This document shows, in pieces, positions 50,261 through 59,486 of a stretch of DNA of 64,000 nucleotides (positions are counted from its first letter, which is position 1; every line of letters begins with the position of its first letter). Position numbers and translations under genes: made by a program. Source of the DNA: JABDII01 sp963815325 (GTDB lineage: Bacteria; Gemmatimonadota; Gemmatimonadetes; Gemmatimonadales; GWC2-71-9); NCBI GenBank assembly GCA_963815325.1, contig CAWFGG010000005.1, forward strand, positions 407,557 to 471,556. Direction: 5' to 3'. The notes below the pieces were generated by a model. It searched no databases. It saw only the letters and a list, made by a program, of their open reading frames with translations, and was not told where the DNA came from.

Positions 50261-51123
50261 ATGAACCGAATACGGGTCGCATCACTTCAGTATTTCATCC
50301 GACCAGTCCTCACGTTCGAGGACTTCCAGGGCCAGGTAGAGGCCCTGATCGAGACGGCGGCCGACTACAAGTGCGACCTGGTGGTGTTCCCAGAGTACTT
50401 CACGGTCCAGCTGCTCACCCTCGGCAACGTCAAGCGCCCCATCATGGAGCAGGTCCGGGACCTGGCCCGGCAGCGCCCGCGTTACCTCGAGCTGTTCACC
50501 GACCTCGTCGCGGCGGCACGGGATCTACGTGGTGGGCGGCACCATCCCGGTCATGGACGACGGCGACGACCGGGTGTTCAACGAGTGCTACTTCTTCTCG
50601 CCGAACGGGGCCGTCGGCGTCCAGGGCAAGCTCCACATGACCCGGTTCGAGGTGGAAGACTGGAAGGTCTCGCAGCGGAACAAGCTCAGGGTGTTCGAGA
50701 CCCCCTTCGGGCGCGTCGCCATCACGATCTGTTATGACGTCGAGTTCCCCGAGATCGCCCGCACCGCGGCCCGGCTCGGCGCGCACATCCTCGTCGTGCC
50801 CGAGCTGCACCGACGACCGGCAGGGCTACCTCAGGGTCAAATACTGCGCCCACGCCCGGAGCATCGAGAACCAGATGTACGTGATCACGTCGCACACCGT
50901 CGGATCGCTGCCGATGGTGCCGGCGGTGCACCTGAACTATGGGCAGGCGGCGATCCTCACACCCAGCGATTTCCAGTTTTCCCGCGACGGTATCTACCTG
51001 CAGCACGACCCGGAGAGTCTGGGCCATGCGGCCGTGACCGAGTGGCTGAACCACGACGTGGCCAAACCGAAGCACTATGCCCGGCGCAATCGGATGTTCC
51101 TGCGCCGGCGGGCGGTGCATTAG
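50261..51123 (+). CDS. Carbon-nitrogen hydrolase (nitrilase family), two frameshifts
   Basis: The gene is split over three frames but reads as one protein of about 287 residues. Part one: 'VASLQYFIRPVLTFEDF' and 'CDLVVFPEYFTVQLL' (catalytic Glu). Part two, after an extra base near 50518: 'VFNECYFFSPNG', 'QGKLHMTRFE' (Lys) and 'ITICYDVEFPEIAR' (Cys). Part three, after an extra base near 50806: 'DDRQGYLRVKYCAHARSIEN'. The length (863, 3n+2) fits two inserted bases. The complete Glu-Lys-Cys triad suggests an active amidase. The substrate is unknown; the lysine 6-aminotransferase gene follows. Confidence 0.82.
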
Positions 51124-51436
51124 CGGCCGGCCCGTCGTCCGCCGGCGAGGGGCGTTAGATTTCGAGCCTCTCCACGAGGAGCGATCATGAGCAGAAATGC
51201 CGGAGCATGTCTGCACGCTTCAGGCTGCGTGCTCGCTGCGCTTAGGCACGTACTGCTACGAGGGTTCCTTCCCAGGAACGCCCGCCCAGGAATCTTTGCC
51301 CCACCCAATTGACGGCGCGGATGCATCCGCGCTGAAACCTTGACATACCAATGACGACCGAGCCGCACGGGACCGTGCCGCGTGGCACATAACTCTGCAG
51401 CAGGCCCTCGAATCCACTGAGTGGTGGGGAGGCGAC
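51124..51436. other. Intergenic region upstream of lysine 6-aminotransferase
   Basis: This 313-base gap has no clear gene. It contains a possible 41-codon frame (listed separately). Near the end, GGGGAGG precedes the next start. I see no riboswitch or strong terminator. Confidence 0.5.
51187..51312 (+). CDS. Possible 41-residue small protein
   Basis: GAGGAG lies five bases before an ATG at 51187, and the frame runs to TGA at 51312. The product has two Cys near the N-terminus ('NAGACLHASGCVLAAL') and a basic C-terminal half. Only the ribosome site supports it. Confidence 0.22.
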   Translation: MSRNAGACLHASGCVLAALRHVLLRGFLPRNARPGIFAPPN

Positions 51437-52742
51437 ATGGCCAAGATATCCATTCCGGCCGACCAGGTATTCCCGACGCTCGAGAGCAACATCCTGGTCG
51501 ACGGCTTTCATATCGTGATCGACCTGGAGCGCTCGCATGGAACAACGATGGTCGATGCCCTCACCGGCAACGAATACCTCGACTGCTACTCCTACTTCGC
51601 GTCGCTGCCGATCGGGCACAACCACCCGAAGATGGCGGACGAGGCCTTTCGGTGCGTCGCTCATGGCCGCGGCGCTCAGCAACCCCGCCAACAGCGACGT
51701 TTACAGCCGGGAGTTTGCGGGCTTCGTCAAGACGTTCCGCGAGATCGCGGTCCCGCCGGAGTTCCGCTACCTGTTCTTCGTTGCCGGCGGCGCGCTGGCC
51801 GTGGAGAACGCCATGAAGGCGGCGTTCGATTGGAAGGTGCAACACAATCGGGCCCGCGGCATCGAAGGCGGGGGCAATGCAATCCTGCATTTCCGCGACG
51901 CGTTTCACGGACGGAGCGGCTATACCCTGTCGGTGACGAATACCGATCCGGTGAAGATCGCCGACTTCCCCAAGTTCGATTGGCCGCGGATTGCGAACCC
52001 CACGCTCCGGTTCCCGGTCGATGACGCGGTGGCTCAGGCCGCCGAAGACCGGGCACTGCGTGAAGTCGAGGACGCGTTTGCCCGAGACCCGAACGGCATC
52101 GCCGCGATCCTGATCGAGCCGATCCAATGCGAGGGCGGTGAGAATCACTTCCGGCCCGAGTTCTTCCACCGCCTGCGCGAGATCGCTGACGAACGCCAGG
52201 CACTCCTCATCTTCGACGAGATTCAAACGGGCATGGGGGTGACGGGCACGATGTGGGCGTTCCAGCAGCTCGGCGTGGTGCCCGATCTGGTCGCGTTCGG
52301 CAAGAAGACCCAGGTCTGCGGCATCATGAGCACCACCCGCATCGACCAGATCGAGAAGAACGTGTTCCACGTCTCGGGGCGGATCAACTCCACCTGGGGC
52401 GGGAATCTGGTCGACATGGTTCGCTGCGCCCGGTACCTCGAGATCATGCGGGAGGACCGCCTGGTCGAGAACGCGGCCACGGTTGGCAGGGTGTTCAGAC
52501 ACGAGTTGGAGACAGCACAGGCGGACTTCCCATCGATCACCAACGTGCGGGGCCGCGGCTTGCTCCTGGCGTTCGATCTGCCGGACGGGACGAGCCGGAA
52601 TGACCTGCGCCAACGCTGTTGGGATGTCGGGCTCGCGACATTGACGTGCGGCCCTCGGTCGCTCCGCTTCAGGCCGTCGCTGGCGTTCACCGAGAAGGAT
52701 GTCGCTGAGGCGATCCGGCTGCTGCGTTCGGTGTTGATGTAA
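51437..52742 (+). CDS. lat: L-lysine 6-transaminase (frameshifted)
   Basis: This PLP enzyme of class III moves the epsilon-amino group of lysine to 2-oxoglutarate, giving allysine and then 2-aminoadipate. The start is clear (GGGGAGG before ATG). The N-terminus 'DGFHIVIDLERSHGTTMVDA' and 'YFASLPIGHNHPKM' is in one frame. After an extra base near 51650 the rest continues: 'AALSNPANSDVYS', 'FVAGGALAVENAMKAAFDWK', 'AFHGRSGYTLSVTNTDP', 'LLIFDEIQTGMGVTGTMWAF' and 'VAFGKKTQVCGIM' (PLP Lys). Length 1306 (3n+1) fits one insertion. Confidence 0.9.
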
Positions 52743-52756
52743 GCCCGGCCGGGGGC

Positions 52757-53591
52757 TCAGCAGCCGCGGGTTGCGTACCACACGGCCGGCCGGCCGGTAT
52801 CGGTCAGGTATCGGAGCCAGGCCGTCGTCTCCCGAACCAGCGAATCGGGCGCGCCGCAGCCGGTGGGCGTGCGGATGCGGGCGTGCATCCAGGGGCCATC
52901 GAATTCGATGGCCTGCACTTCGAAGTCGTAGGCCCCGCCTTCACTTCGGGCCAGATCTAGTTGGATGGGTGCGCCGCCCGGGCCGTCGGCGAATTCGGGC
53001 TCCAGCTCGTCCGCGTTCCAGAGGAACCCGCCCATTTCGCGAAAGTGATCCGGCCAGAGCACCCACTCGGCTTCGCCCGGCCTCGAGCAGGATCCAGCCG
53101 CGCTCCGGAATGCTGTCGCGACCGAAACCGAAGATCACACGCGCCCAAACATTCGATGAGGTCAGGCTGTCGAATGGCAATCCGACGCTTTCGTAGCCGA
53201 TCTCGAGCGAGTTGTCGGTGATCCCTTCGGCGGACACTTCCATGCGGTAGCACCAGGAGTATTCCGGCACGGAGCGCAGGATGTAGCGCGCGATGATGGG
53301 TGCCTCCTCACCCGGTGCGGTGTGGATCGTCATCGTGTCGCTCCGCCGGCCGACCACCGAGTCCGGGAAGGTGACCACCCCGATGCCCCGGTCGATCGGA
53401 GCTATCGTCGCCCGCCACGCGGCGCGGAAACCCGCCCCGGAATCGCACGGGTCGCTCACGATCACGGCGCCGGTGCGCTCGGCGATTAGTCCGGCCTGCT
53501 CGGTGCCGGGCGTCTCGGGGTTCGACCGGTTGCCCGGCCCACAGGCGACGACGGTGAGGGCGAGGAGCGACGCGCGACGGGTAAAGGTCAC
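52757..53591 (-). CDS. Lipoprotein of unknown function (frameshifted)
   Basis: A GTG at 53591 opens 'TFTRRASLLALTVVACGPG' (lipobox VVAC). The mature part contains 'GITDNSLEIGYESVGLPFDSL' and 'VIFGFGRDSIPERGWILLEAG'. After one extra base near 53080 it continues 'GEAEWVLWPDHFREMGGFLW' and ends 'GRPAVWYATRGC'. The length (835, 3n+1) agrees. No known domain is recognised. It lies 16 bases downstream of the small membrane-protein gene, on the same strand. Confidence 0.55.
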
Positions 53592-53607
53592 TGTTGGACT
53601 CCGGGAA

Positions 53608-53908
53608 TCAGATGAGCATGCCGCGGACGAGCGCACGGAATAAGTAGAAGATCGCCACCGAGCCGGCGAGCACGGTCGCGGCAACCAGTAGCGGATCGCG
53701 CCCGCGTCCGCCGCCGCCCCTGGTACCAGAACGCGATCCCGGTCAGGAACATGCCCAGACTGAGCATGATCGCGGGGAGCAAGAGCGGGGCTGCGGCCCA
53801 GGCGCCCCAGCCGTCGTACCGCCCGACGTACCAGAGCGCCACGAAATGGAGTAGGAGCGGCAGGGGGGAGGCCCAGAGGAAGACCCGGCGGCCTCGCTCA
53901 GCGGTCAC
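53608..53908 (-). CDS. Small three-helix membrane protein (frameshifted)
   Basis: The GTG at 53908 overlaps the stop of the L7/L12-like gene (GTGA). It reads 'ASPLPLLLHFVALWYVG', 'APLLLPAIMLSLGMFLTGIAF' (in parts), then, after one extra base near 53705 in a GC-rich run with GGGG, 'DPLLVAATVLAGSVAIFYLF' and ends 'RALVRGMLI'. Three membrane segments result. No family is recognised. Confidence 0.5.
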
Positions 53909-54177
53909 CGGCCGGGACCCATGCGCTCGCGCGCCAGCTGCTCCACCGCCTGCTTGGCTTCCTTGAGGCCGGTGCCGAAGTGTTGGCGGTGGTGCTTGAT
54001 CGCTTCGATCTTGTGGCCCGACCTGAGCAGCCGGCGAATGGTCTCCTCGGGATCGCCTGAGGGAAGGGCCGAGTCCCGACTGGGTGGCAACGAGGTTCGT
54101 TCCTCCCGTCGCGACCGGGTCAGCAACCACAGGACCAGCCAGATGAACAGCGCGGTAAGGGCGATCTTCATGGCCAA
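53905..54177 (-). CDS. Membrane-anchored L7/L12 C-terminal-like domain protein
   Basis: The 90-residue protein has one N-terminal membrane helix ('IALTALFIWLVLWLLT') and a short linker. Then comes a domain like the C-terminus of ribosomal protein L7/L12: 'EETIRRLLRSGHKIEAIKHHRQ', 'GTGLKEAKQAVEQLARE'. This pattern, found in other bacterial membrane proteins, is not a ribosomal stalk protein. Role unknown. Its stop overlaps the next gene's start, so the pair is coupled. Confidence 0.7.
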   Translation of the reverse strand: MAMKIALTALFIWLVLWLLTRSRREERTSLPPSRDSALPSGDPEETIRRLLRSGHKIEAIKHHRQHFGTGLKEAKQAVEQLARERMGPGR

Positions 54178-54383
54178 TACCTAGGAAGGCGGGACGCGGC
54201 ACCGGATCGAGCGATCAAGTTCCGATGTCTTCATCAAAGGTAACAACCAGCTCGACGTCTCATCGTGCCCGGGACACCCTGGAATGGCTGGACACAGGTG
54301 GCGCTCCGCTGGGAAACGTTCTACCCTTTTCTCCCATTGGCGACCATCGTTGACCTCCAGACCCGCGAGCCGGAGGCGGTCTC

Positions 54384-55286
54384 ATGAATGCGCCTGCCGC
54401 ATCGACACCCGTGAGCCCCACCCTGCTCGTGCTCGCGGCCGGGCTCTCCAGCCGGTACGGCTCGCCCAAGCAGCTGGCGGGGGTCGGCCCCGGCGGGGAG
54501 ACACTGCTCGAGTATGCCGTGTTCGACGCCCTTCGGGCCGGGTTCGATCGCGTGGTGATCATCGCGCAGCCGGCATTTCGGCCGGCGCTCGAGCAACGGC
54601 TGGAGCGGGCCCCGTGTCCCGTCACGGTCTGCGAGCAACCGGTGGACGGGCTGCCCGCGAGTCGCCGGAAGCCCTGGGGCACCGCGCACGCGGTGCTCAC
54701 CGCGAAGGCCAACCTGAATACCCCGTTCGCCGTGATCAACTCCGACGATTTCTACGGCCAGAACGCGTACCAATTGCTCGGCGACTTCCTCCGAACCGAC
54801 CCGGACGAGCCCACGCCGGTGTTCGCCCTGGTGGGCTATCGCCTGCGCGACACCCTGTCCGACGTGGGGGGCGTGGGCCGTGCCGTCTGCCGGCACCTGA
54901 ACCAACGGCTCACCACGATCGCCGAGGTGACCGAGATTCGCGAGAGCGAAAGCGGCATCACGGGCCGTGGCGAGCACGGTGAGGCCCTTCGCCTGACCGG
55001 CGAGGAGACCATTTCGATGAATGCCTGGGGCTTCACCCCGGACCTGTTCCCTCTCCTCGACCGCCGGTTCGACGCCTTCAGAAGCGAGCACGGGCAGAGC
55101 ACCGACGCCGAGTTCCGGTTGAGCACCGAGGTGAACGGCTTGGTGCTGGCGGGCGAGGCTGAGGTCGCGATCTTGCCGACGACCGGGACATGGACCGGCA
55201 TGACCCATGCGGGTGACCATACCCGGGTCCAGGCGTACATGGCGGAGCAGGTGGCGGCAGGGCGGTATCCCCCTTCCCTCTTTTGA
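54384..55286 (+). CDS. NTP-transferase family sugar nucleotidyltransferase
   Basis: The 300-residue protein has 'LLVLAAGLSSRYGSPKQL' (nucleotide-binding, with the Arg and Lys of the family), 'FAVINSDDFYGQNAYQLL' (metal Asp), and 'GWGFTPD'-like 'NAWGFTPDLFPLLD'. It resembles NDP-sugar pyrophosphorylases. GGAGG lies upstream of ATG 54384. It is followed by an SSS transporter, with galactokinase convergent beyond it. A sugar salvage route (import, phosphorylation, activation to NDP-sugar) is inferred. Confidence 0.82.
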   Translation: MNAPAASTPVSPTLLVLAAGLSSRYGSPKQLAGVGPGGETLLEYAVFDALRAGFDRVVIIAQPAFRPALEQRLERAPCPVTVCEQPVDGLPASRRKPWGTAHAVLTAKANLNTPFAVINSDDFYGQNAYQLLGDFLRTDPDEPTPVFALVGYRLRDTLSDVGGVGRAVCRHLNQRLTTIAEVTEIRESESGITGRGEHGEALRLTGEETISMNAWGFTPDLFPLLDRRFDAFRSEHGQSTDAEFRLSTEVNGLVLAGEAEVAILPTTGTWTGMTHAGDHTRVQAYMAEQVAAGRYPPSLF

Positions 55287-55299
55287 CGCCGGGTAGCGC

Positions 55300-57069
55300 A
55301 TGCAACTCGATCGACTGGATTGGGCCGTGGTCGCCGTGTACGGCGTGGTGGCACTGGCGGTGGGCCTCATGTTCACCCGCCGGGCCGGACAGGGCGTCCA
55401 GGAGTTCTTCCTCTCGGGCCGGAAGCTCCCGTGGTGGCTCTTGGGCACGTCCATGGTGGCGACGACCTTCTCGACCGACACGCCGAATCTCGTCACCGAC
55501 CTGGTCCGAAACGGCGGCGTGAGCCAGAACTGGCTCTGGTGGGCCTTCCTCATCACCGGCATGTTGACCGTCTTCATCTACGCCAAGCTCTGGCGCCGCT
55601 CGGGCGTGCTCACCGACATCGGCTTCTACGAGCTGCGCTACTCCGGCAAGCCGGCCGCCTTCCTGCGCGGCTTCCGGGCGCTCTACCTGGGCATCTTCTT
55701 CAACGTGATGATCATGGCCACCGTTACCCTGGCGGCCATCAAGATCGGGAACGTGCTGCTGGGCGTCGACAAGGTCACGACGGTCGTGCTGGCCGGCGGG
55801 GTGACCGTCATCTACTCCGCCACCGCCGGCCTCTGGGGCGTGGTGGTCACCGACCTGTTGCTGTTCGCCGTCGCCATGACCGGCTCGATCGCCGCGGCGT
55901 ACTACGCCTTGAACCTGCCCGAGGTGGGCGGGCTGGCCGGCATGGTGCAGCATCCGGCGCTCGAAGGAAAGCTGAGCCTGTTACCGGACTTCTCGGACGG
56001 CACCACCGTGCTGGCCGTGCTGATCGTCCCGATCGCGGTGCAGTGGTGGAGCACCTGGTACCCCGGCGCCGAGCCGGGTGGCGGCGGCTACATCGCCCAG
56101 CGGATGCTGGCCGCACGAACCGAGCGCGACTCGTTGCTGGGCACGCTCTGGTTCAACATCGCCCACTACGCGCTCCGGCCGTGGCCCTGGATGATCGTGG
56201 CGCTCTGCTCGCTCATCGTGTATCCCAGCCTCGACTCGATCATGCTGCGGTTCCCGAACCTCGATCCGTCGATCGTGCGGCACGATCTGGCCTATCCCGC
56301 CATGCTGATCTTCCTGCCGCACGGGCTCCTGGGGCTCGCGGTGGCGTCGCTGGCCGCGGCCTACATGTCCACCATCAGTACCCATCTCAACTGGGGCTCG
56401 TCCTACATCGTGGGCGACTTCTACCGCCGCTTCGTGGCGCCGAACGAGAGCGACAAGCACTACGTCATGGTCGGCCGGGTGTCGACGGTGCTCCTCATCG
56501 TGCTCGCCTCGCTCCTGGCGCTCGTGCTCCAGAACGCGCTCCAGGCGTTCCAGATCCTGCTCCAGGTGGGCGCGGGAACCGGCCTGATCTTCCTGTTGCG
56601 CTGGTTCTGGTGGCGGGTCAACGCGTGGAGCGAGATCACCGCGATCTCGGTCTCGTTCCTGGTGGCGGTGTACTTCCAGTTCGTGCACCAGGCCTTGGGC
56701 TTTCCGGCGCTCGACCCCTCGCTCACGCTGGTGATCGGTGTGGCCATCACGACCCTCGCCTGGATCGGCGTCACCTTCATGACGCCGGCCACCGACCGGG
56801 CGACCCTGCAGAGCTTCTACGACCTGATCCACCCCATGGGCCGCGGGTGGGACCACGCGGTCGAGACGGACCCGAGCGCGCAAACGGGAAGCCTGAGCGC
56901 CGGTCTCCTCTGCTGGTTTTTGGGATGTGTCGCGGTCTACTCGGCGCTATTCTGCACCGGGTACTTCCTTTATGGTAACCTGCTGGCCGCGGCCGTGGCG
57001 TTGGTGATGCTGGTCCTGGCCGCGGCATCGCTCATCAAGCTGTTCCCGCGGGTCGGCCTGATCAGCTGA
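55300..57069 (+). CDS. Sodium:solute symporter (SSS family)
   Basis: The 589-residue polytopic protein has at least 13 hydrophobic segments and SSS landmarks: 'EFFLSGRKLPWWLLGTSMVATTFSTDTPNLV' (in parts; the Na+-site Ser/Thr-rich helix), 'GFYELRYSGKPAAFLRGFRALYLG', 'AAYMSTISTHLNWGSSYIVGDFYRRF'. It imports a solute with Na+. The gene order (sugar nucleotidyltransferase, this, galactokinase) suggests a sugar, possibly galactose or a derivative. Confidence 0.92.
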   Translation: MQLDRLDWAVVAVYGVVALAVGLMFTRRAGQGVQEFFLSGRKLPWWLLGTSMVATTFSTDTPNLVTDLVRNGGVSQNWLWWAFLITGMLTVFIYAKLWRRSGVLTDIGFYELRYSGKPAAFLRGFRALYLGIFFNVMIMATVTLAAIKIGNVLLGVDKVTTVVLAGGVTVIYSATAGLWGVVVTDLLLFAVAMTGSIAAAYYALNLPEVGGLAGMVQHPALEGKLSLLPDFSDGTTVLAVLIVPIAVQWWSTWYPGAEPGGGGYIAQRMLAARTERDSLLGTLWFNIAHYALRPWPWMIVALCSLIVYPSLDSIMLRFPNLDPSIVRHDLAYPAMLIFLPHGLLGLAVASLAAAYMSTISTHLNWGSSYIVGDFYRRFVAPNESDKHYVMVGRVSTVLLIVLASLLALVLQNALQAFQILLQVGAGTGLIFLLRWFWWRVNAWSEITAISVSFLVAVYFQFVHQALGFPALDPSLTLVIGVAITTLAWIGVTFMTPATDRATLQSFYDLIHPMGRGWDHAVETDPSAQTGSLSAGLLCWFLGCVAVYSALFCTGYFLYGNLLAAAVALVMLVLAAASLIKLFPRVGLIS

Positions 57070-57081
57070 GCGCGTGCGGGA

Positions 57082-58299
57082 TCACAATACCGTGCCGGAG
57101 GCACCGCCGGACGGCACGGCGATGAACAGCTCGCGGGCTGACGGCGCACAATCGAGCCGGGACGCGTAATAGCCCTCCGCCAGCGCCGCGAGGAGGTCGG
57201 CGGCGCGGTCTTCCGCCGTGAGCGCGACCATGCAGCCGCCGAAGCCCGCACCGGTGAGCCGGGCACCCTGAGCACCGGCGGCCAGACTGAGTTCCACGAG
57301 TTGATCCAGCTCCGCGCAGCTCACTTGGTAGTCGTCCCGCAGGCTCTCGTGCGACCCTACCATCAGCCCGCCGAACTGCGCCGGGTCGTTTCGATGCATG
57401 GCATCGATCGCCTGCACCAGCCGGTCGGCCTCGGTGACCACGTGCCGGAACCGCTCGAGCAACGGGGCGTCGAGCGCGCGGTCGGCCACGGCAAGCAGCT
57501 CGTCCACAGAGCGGCCGTGCATGAGCGCGGCATAGTTCGTCCGCCGCGTTCCGTCGAGTGCGTGGCATACTGCGTCCAGCGCCGCCCGGCATTCCTCGGT
57601 GCGTTTATTGTAGGCCGCCTTGGCCGCACCCGACTTCTCCGCCCGGATCAGCGTCGACGCCACGACGAAGGTCCAGCCGACGGGAACCGGTACGTGCTGG
57701 AGCCTGAGCGGGGCGAAGTCGATCCGGCAGGCGTGGCCCGGCTTGGCGCCGACACAGATGGCCTGGTCCATCCCGCCGCTCTTGGTGCCGACATACACCT
57801 CGGCGCGGGCGAATTCATCCATGAGCTGCATCCGGTCGACCGTGGTGCCGTGGTGTTCGAGCAACGTGAGACCGCTCGACACCACCAGGGCGGACGACGA
57901 GCTCAAGCCGGTCGCGACCGGCACCGTGCTCTCGAGCACGCCGTCGAACCCATGGCGCACGCCGTGGTCGCGGTAGAGCGCCTGGGCCGCCGCCTTCACG
58001 TAGTTGCCCCAGTGTCCCGGCGGCGAATGGGGGATGTCATCGCTCAGCTCGAACTCCACCGCATCGAACTGCGCGTCGCGATTCACCAGATGCACCCGCG
58101 AGTCCGGCCGCGTGCGTGACAGGATCGAGATGGCGTATTGAATGGCGATGGGAAAGACCGGCAGGCCGTTGTAGTCGGTGTGCTCGCCGATCAGATTGAC
58201 CCGGCCCGGTGCGCGGATCAGGTACTTGGGATCGGCGCCGCCGAAGGTGGTGCGGAAGGTGTCGGTGAGCGCTGTGCGTTGGTCGGCCTGATCGGTCAT
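57082..58299 (-). CDS. galK: Galactokinase
   Basis: The 405-residue GHMP kinase phosphorylates galactose at C1 with ATP. Motifs are the substrate signature 'RVNLIGEHTDYNGLPVFPIAI' (in parts), the ATP loop 'VATGLSSSSALVV' (PxxxGLSSSxA) and 'GARLTGAGFGGCMVAL' (motif III). It is convergent with the SSS transporter gene, whose stop is twelve bases away. Galactose uptake, phosphorylation and nucleotidylation could thus be grouped here, although galT and galE are absent. Confidence 0.95.
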   Translation of the reverse strand: MTDQADQRTALTDTFRTTFGGADPKYLIRAPGRVNLIGEHTDYNGLPVFPIAIQYAISILSRTRPDSRVHLVNRDAQFDAVEFELSDDIPHSPPGHWGNYVKAAAQALYRDHGVRHGFDGVLESTVPVATGLSSSSALVVSSGLTLLEHHGTTVDRMQLMDEFARAEVYVGTKSGGMDQAICVGAKPGHACRIDFAPLRLQHVPVPVGWTFVVASTLIRAEKSGAAKAAYNKRTEECRAALDAVCHALDGTRRTNYAALMHGRSVDELLAVADRALDAPLLERFRHVVTEADRLVQAIDAMHRNDPAQFGGLMVGSHESLRDDYQVSCAELDQLVELSLAAGAQGARLTGAGFGGCMVALTAEDRAADLLAALAEGYYASRLDCAPSARELFIAVPSGGASGTVL

Positions 58300-58305
58300 G
58301 ACGTC

Positions 58306-58482
58306 CTATGATCCGGGTATGGTGACGCAGCGGGACAGGTGATTCTCCCACGCGTGGGTGGCGATCCGCCGGAGACAGCGCGGGCACCGGATGCAGCACG
58401 GGGCCACGTGCACGATGCCCGGCTTCTCATGGCATGGGCAGCGACAGTCCTCGCTCGAGGGATCGAACGGTGGGATGGTCAA
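58306..58482 (-). CDS. Small Cys/His-rich (zinc-binding?) protein
   Basis: A TTG at 58482 with AAGGG upstream opens 58 residues. They include 'SEDCRCPCHEKPGIVHVAPCCIRCPRCLRRI', seen in parts: seven Cys and several His within about 30 residues, in CxC and CxxC pairs. Zinc binding is likely. The gene lies directly upstream of galK on the same strand. A longer in-frame start exists but overlaps the next gene. Confidence 0.45.
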   Translation of the reverse strand: MTIPPFDPSSEDCRCPCHEKPGIVHVAPCCIRCPRCLRRIATHAWENHLSRCVTIPGS

Positions 58483-58501
58483 CGGTGACCCTTGAGCTGT
58501 T

Positions 58502-58975
58502 TCAGGGACTGTCCCGGTTCCCGATGTCCACGGCCACCCGCCACACACCGGTCGAGTCGCGCCGCCAGATGGTAACGTAATTGCCCGAGGCGACGGTCGA
58601 GTCGCCGCCCTGCGCGGTCTTCACCCGGCTGACCCAGCGCCCGAGGGTGTAGCCGATGTCGCCGCTCGCACCCACCGCCGCATCGGTCGGGGTCCATTCG
58701 AGGCTGGGCCCGTCGGGCGTGAAGGCGGGGACCATGAATTCGCGGATGGCTGGTTGGCCGTCGATCCGGCCGCTCGACGGAAACATCACCCCGTCAGTCA
58801 TGAAGTGTGCGGCCCAGCCATCGGCACCGCGCTCGGCGGTCTCGTAGGCAAACAGGCTGTCGGCCCTGAACAACGCCAGCCGATCGGCCTCGATCGACCG
58901 GGGCTCTTCGCGGGTCGCGCACGCGCCGAGCATAACCAGGATGGCTGGAAGAACGAGTCGCCCACTGTGGGTCAT
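58502..58975 (-). CDS. DUF4440/SnoaL-like lipoprotein
   Basis: The 157-residue lipoprotein has the lipobox 'VMLGAC'. The domain reads 'FRADSLFAYETAERGADGWAAHFMTDGVMFPSSGRIDG' (in parts), 'GDIGYTLGRWVSRVKT' and 'NYVTIWRRDSTGVWRVAVDIG'. This is the DUF4440 pattern of the NTF2-like fold, the same superfamily as the lipoprotein at 2475. Periplasmic; function unknown. Confidence 0.82.
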   Translation of the reverse strand: MTHSGRLVLPAILVMLGACATREEPRSIEADRLALFRADSLFAYETAERGADGWAAHFMTDGVMFPSSGRIDGQPAIREFMVPAFTPDGPSLEWTPTDAAVGASGDIGYTLGRWVSRVKTAQGGDSTVASGNYVTIWRRDSTGVWRVAVDIGNRDSP

Positions 58976-58988
58976 GGTCGGCTCCGGG

Positions 58989-59364
58989 TCAGCGTATGCC
59001 GGTGTCGAAGTCGAGTGTCACCTGAAGGGTGGTGCGCGGCTCAACCCGGACGGCACGGGCCTGTGAGGTTGGGGACATGAGCGGGGCGCTCGCATCGGGT
59101 ACGATGGTGTAGTCGCCGGCGGGGAGTGCGATGGTGAAGCGGCCGGCCGCGTCGCTTCTGAATTGTGCCACCTCGCGCCCGCCGCTTCGTCACGTGGAAC
59201 AGGGCTGCGAACGGCGCGTCGCACGGCACGCCGACCGTGCAGACCGGCTGGATGGGGCCGCGCAGCACCGTGCCGTCGATGCCCGATCCGTCTTCTTCCA
59301 GGGCCGTGCCGGCGCAGGCGAGTGAGGCCACGAGCAGGGTTGCCAGGAGCTTGTGTCCGGACAT
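58989..59364 (-). CDS. Secreted carboxypeptidase-regulatory-like domain protein (frameshifted)
   Basis: From the ATG at 59364 the signal 'KLLATLLVASLACAGTA' is followed by 'GIDGTVLRGPIQPVCTVGVPCDAPFAALFHVTK'. After one extra base near 59170 it continues 'VAQFRSDAAGRFTIALPAGDYTI' and ends 'TTLQVTLDFDTGIR'. The 'F.SDA.GRF...LPAGDYTI' pattern is that of the carboxypeptidase-regulatory-like beta sandwich. Length 376 (3n+1) supports one insertion. The signal may be of the lipoprotein type (SLAC). Confidence 0.65.
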
Positions 59365-59486
59365 AAGAACCTCCGACTACGTCTTGCGAAAGGGTGGCTC
59401 AGAACGTCGGGCGGGCCCGGTACCGGGCCGCGCCGACAGCCATGGAGACGAGCACGAGCGAGACCACCCCCACAATGGGCTCGGCG

